DNA from: Streptococcus devriesei DSM 19639
GTDB lineage: Bacteria > Bacillota > Bacilli > Lactobacillales > Streptococcaceae
NCBI RefSeq assembly: GCF_000423725.1
Contig: NZ_AUIN01000012.1
Coordinates: 62,001 to 126,000 of the forward strand
DNA: 64,000 nucleotides
Reading direction: 5' to 3'
Shown here: positions 62,423 to 64,000 of the stretch, piece after piece
Layout of the letters: each line of letters starts with the position of its first letter
How positions within the stretch are numbered: the stretch's first letter is position 1
Program-made: the position numbers and the translations under genes
Notes under the pieces: generated by a model
The model's input: the letters and a program-made list of their open reading frames with translations, nothing else
The model's database searches: none
Told to the model about the DNA's origin: nothing

Positions 62423-63304
62423 TTACTGCAATTTTTGATTATTGACCAATTCATAGTAGCGGGCAATAGCTGAATGGTCGTCTGAACCGTAATCGTGCGC
62501 TTTCAGCACTTGCAGGATTTCCATGGCCTGAGCGGTAAACGGTGTTGACACATTGTAAGAGTGCGATGCATCCAGAGCATTTTGCAAATCCTTGATATGC
62601 AAATCAATACGGAAGCCCGGAGCAAAATCGCCGTCAAAGATTTTCTGTGATTTTTGATCCATAACGGTCGATCCGGCCAAACCGCCGCGAATGGCTTCAT
62701 AAACTCGAGATGGATCAACTCCGGCTTTCTTAGCCAAAGAGTAGGCTTCTGACACCGCCGCAATATTGACTGCAACAATCATTTGATTGGCTAATTTCGT
62801 CAAATTACCAGCACCGACTTCCCCGACGAGCGTTACACTGCTGGCCATAGCCTGCAAAACATCCTTATATTGTTCAAAGACTTTTTCGTCACCGCCGACC
62901 ATAACAGCAATAGTCCCATCAATAGCCTTAGGTTCACCTCCGGATACCGGAGCATCTAGGAAAGAAACAGACAATTCTTTTAATTTATCATGAAATTCTT
63001 TGCTGGCTACCGGTGAAATAGAGCTCATGTCAATAACAGTCTGACCGGCACTTAAGCCTTCAGCAATACCGTTTTCATTAAACAGAGCTGCTTTCACATG
63101 CGGTGAATTTGGCAGCATGGTGATTACAATATCACCTTTTTGAGCAGCATCCTTGCCACTCTCTGCAGCCTGGCCGCCAGCTGCTACCAAGGCATCAATA
63201 CTGGCTTGATTAAAGTCAAAACCATAGACCTCATGACCAGCCTTTACCAAATTGATAGCCATTGGTTTTCCCATAATACCTAATCCGACAAATCCAATTT
63301 TCAT
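62423..63304 (-). CDS. garR: 2-hydroxy-3-oxopropionate (tartronate semialdehyde) reductase
   Basis: A 293-residue beta-hydroxyacid dehydrogenase. The N-terminal NAD(P)-binding GFVGLGIMGKPMAINLVKAGH, the substrate-binding DAPVSGGEPKAIDGTIAVMVGG near 117 and the catalytic lysine in GNLTKLANQMIVAVN near 166 are all present. It reduces tartronate semialdehyde to D-glycerate. The glycerate kinase gene directly upstream fits this pathway. Other family members (3-hydroxyisobutyrate dehydrogenase) are less likely in this context. Confidence 0.88.
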   Translation of the reverse strand: MKIGFVGLGIMGKPMAINLVKAGHEVYGFDFNQASIDALVAAGGQAAESGKDAAQKGDIVITMLPNSPHVKAALFNENGIAEGLSAGQTVIDMSSISPVASKEFHDKLKELSVSFLDAPVSGGEPKAIDGTIAVMVGGDEKVFEQYKDVLQAMASSVTLVGEVGAGNLTKLANQMIVAVNIAAVSEAYSLAKKAGVDPSRVYEAIRGGLAGSTVMDQKSQKIFDGDFAPGFRIDLHIKDLQNALDASHSYNVSTPFTAQAMEILQVLKAHDYGSDDHSAIARYYELVNNQKLQ

Positions 63305-63406
63305 TTTTACTTACATCCCTTTCTGAATTCTATACTTTACATTTTAACAGACCCTTTTTTCAAGATAAATAGTATATATACCATAATTACCCAGAAACAG
63401 AGTTTT

Positions 63407-64000
63407 CTATTTAGTCAGCGTACTAAACAAGGTGATAAGGTTGCGGCTGGCTGATGCTACCAAAGATCTGGTATCACCCATTGCTTCTTCCAAGGTCATC
63501 GGACGATTAACAATATCAAAAACACCAGCTATTCCTTGATGGTAGACTTCGTTCAATTCTAAAGAACGGCTGCCCACAATCGCTACTGTAGGAACATTGT
63601 ATTTTTTAGCAATGGCTGCAATCCCGATAGGGGCTTTGCCATTAATTGACTGGCCGTCCATGCGTCCTTCGCCGGTAATGACCAAGTCAGCTCCTTTAAT
63701 GTCCTCTTCAATATGAATCATTTGCAGAATCTTATCAATACCGCGCTGAGACTGACCGTTCAAAAAGGCCATCAAACCTGCACCAAGACCTCCTGCAGCT
63801 CCTGCGCCGGGAATATCCTTAATATCCTTGTGCAAGGTTCTCTTAATAACCTGAGCAAAGTTAGCAAGCCCTTCATCCAAGACCTTTATCAAGTCATCAC
63901 TGGCTCCTTTTTGAGGTCCGTAAATTGCCGTTGCCCCATTGCTGCCGCAAAGCGGATTGGTTACATCAGACAAAATAATCAGCTCCACAGAATCAAAACG
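63407..64000 (-). CDS. Glycerate kinase, C-terminal part (cut by window edge)
   Basis: The last 197 residues of a GarK/GlxK-type glycerate kinase, which phosphorylates D-glycerate. Family motifs include LSDVTNPLCGSNGATAIYGPQKGA, GAGAAGGLGAGLMAFL and DLVITGEGRMDGQSINGKAPIG. The frame continues off the right edge (RFDSVELI), so the true start is outside. It lies 103 bases upstream of the reductase gene and is probably in the same operon. Confidence 0.9.
   Translation of the reverse strand, partial: RFDSVELIILSDVTNPLCGSNGATAIYGPQKGASDDLIKVLDEGLANFAQVIKRTLHKDIKDIPGAGAAGGLGAGLMAFLNGQSQRGIDKILQMIHIEEDIKGADLVITGEGRMDGQSINGKAPIGIAAIAKKYNVPTVAIVGSRSLELNEVYHQGIAGVFDIVNRPMTLEEAMGDTRSLVASASRNLITLFSTLTK

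Overview
The window looks like chromosomal DNA of a mutans-group Streptococcus. It carries typical streptococcal housekeeping blocks: ctsR-clpC, rpsB-tsf, hslO-dus, gshF opposite purA, and polA at the left edge. From memory, the order gshF / purA / PTS-ula genes / bacteriocin peptides / NlmT-NlmE-type exporter / PRD regulator / ulaG / tkt resembles Streptococcus mutans. The species call is inference. Most genes lie on the minus strand.

Left third (about 0.8-11.8 kb): two fructose-type PTS operons, each headed by a PRD-type activator. One ends in a D-allulose-6-phosphate 3-epimerase (AlsE-like), and the other in a GatZ/KbaZ-family protein. Together they suggest uptake of rare ketohexoses and their conversion to fructose 6-phosphate. 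The first EIIC is frameshifted, and one activator has its EIIA part as a separate small gene. A mosaic of intergenic repeats sits between the EIIC and the GatZ-like gene.

From 11.9 to 14.3 kb lies an AT-rich, partly decayed locus. It holds a ComR-like (Rgg/RRNPP) regulator and, just downstream, a palindromic box with a GACA-N4-TGTC core, a -10 and a 23-residue pheromone-like peptide gene. A second copy of the box, with matching spacing, precedes a broken gene for a secreted peptide. Remnants of a C39-peptidase exporter and a small membrane peptide complete it. I regard this as the most novel system in the window. Next come a cyclase-family gene, a T-box-controlled symporter and transketolase.

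From 19 to 34.5 kb, L-ascorbate genes (ulaG alone; ulaABCDEF as an operon with a cre site) flank a bacteriocin island. The island holds an NlmT/NlmE-type processing exporter, four double-glycine-type peptide genes (one frameshifted), a truncated peptide and several tiny membrane proteins, probably immunity factors. Three of the peptide genes share a conserved upstream block. Phosphoketolase and a galactitol-type PTS with a zinc dehydrogenase follow. Ascorbate, pentitols and the pentose phosphate pathway would all meet at xylulose 5-phosphate.

The right part holds purA, gshF, nitroreductase, hslO, dus, clpC/ctsR and tsf/rpsB. It also holds a DpnII-type restriction-modification operon whose promoter carries an exact competence (cin-box) sequence and looks leaderless, then tRNA-Cys and an MccF-like peptidase. 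A CstR-type reactive-sulfur module (two rhodaneses, a CoA-persulfide reductase and a repressor with its operator) is followed by tartronate-semialdehyde reductase and a partial glycerate kinase.
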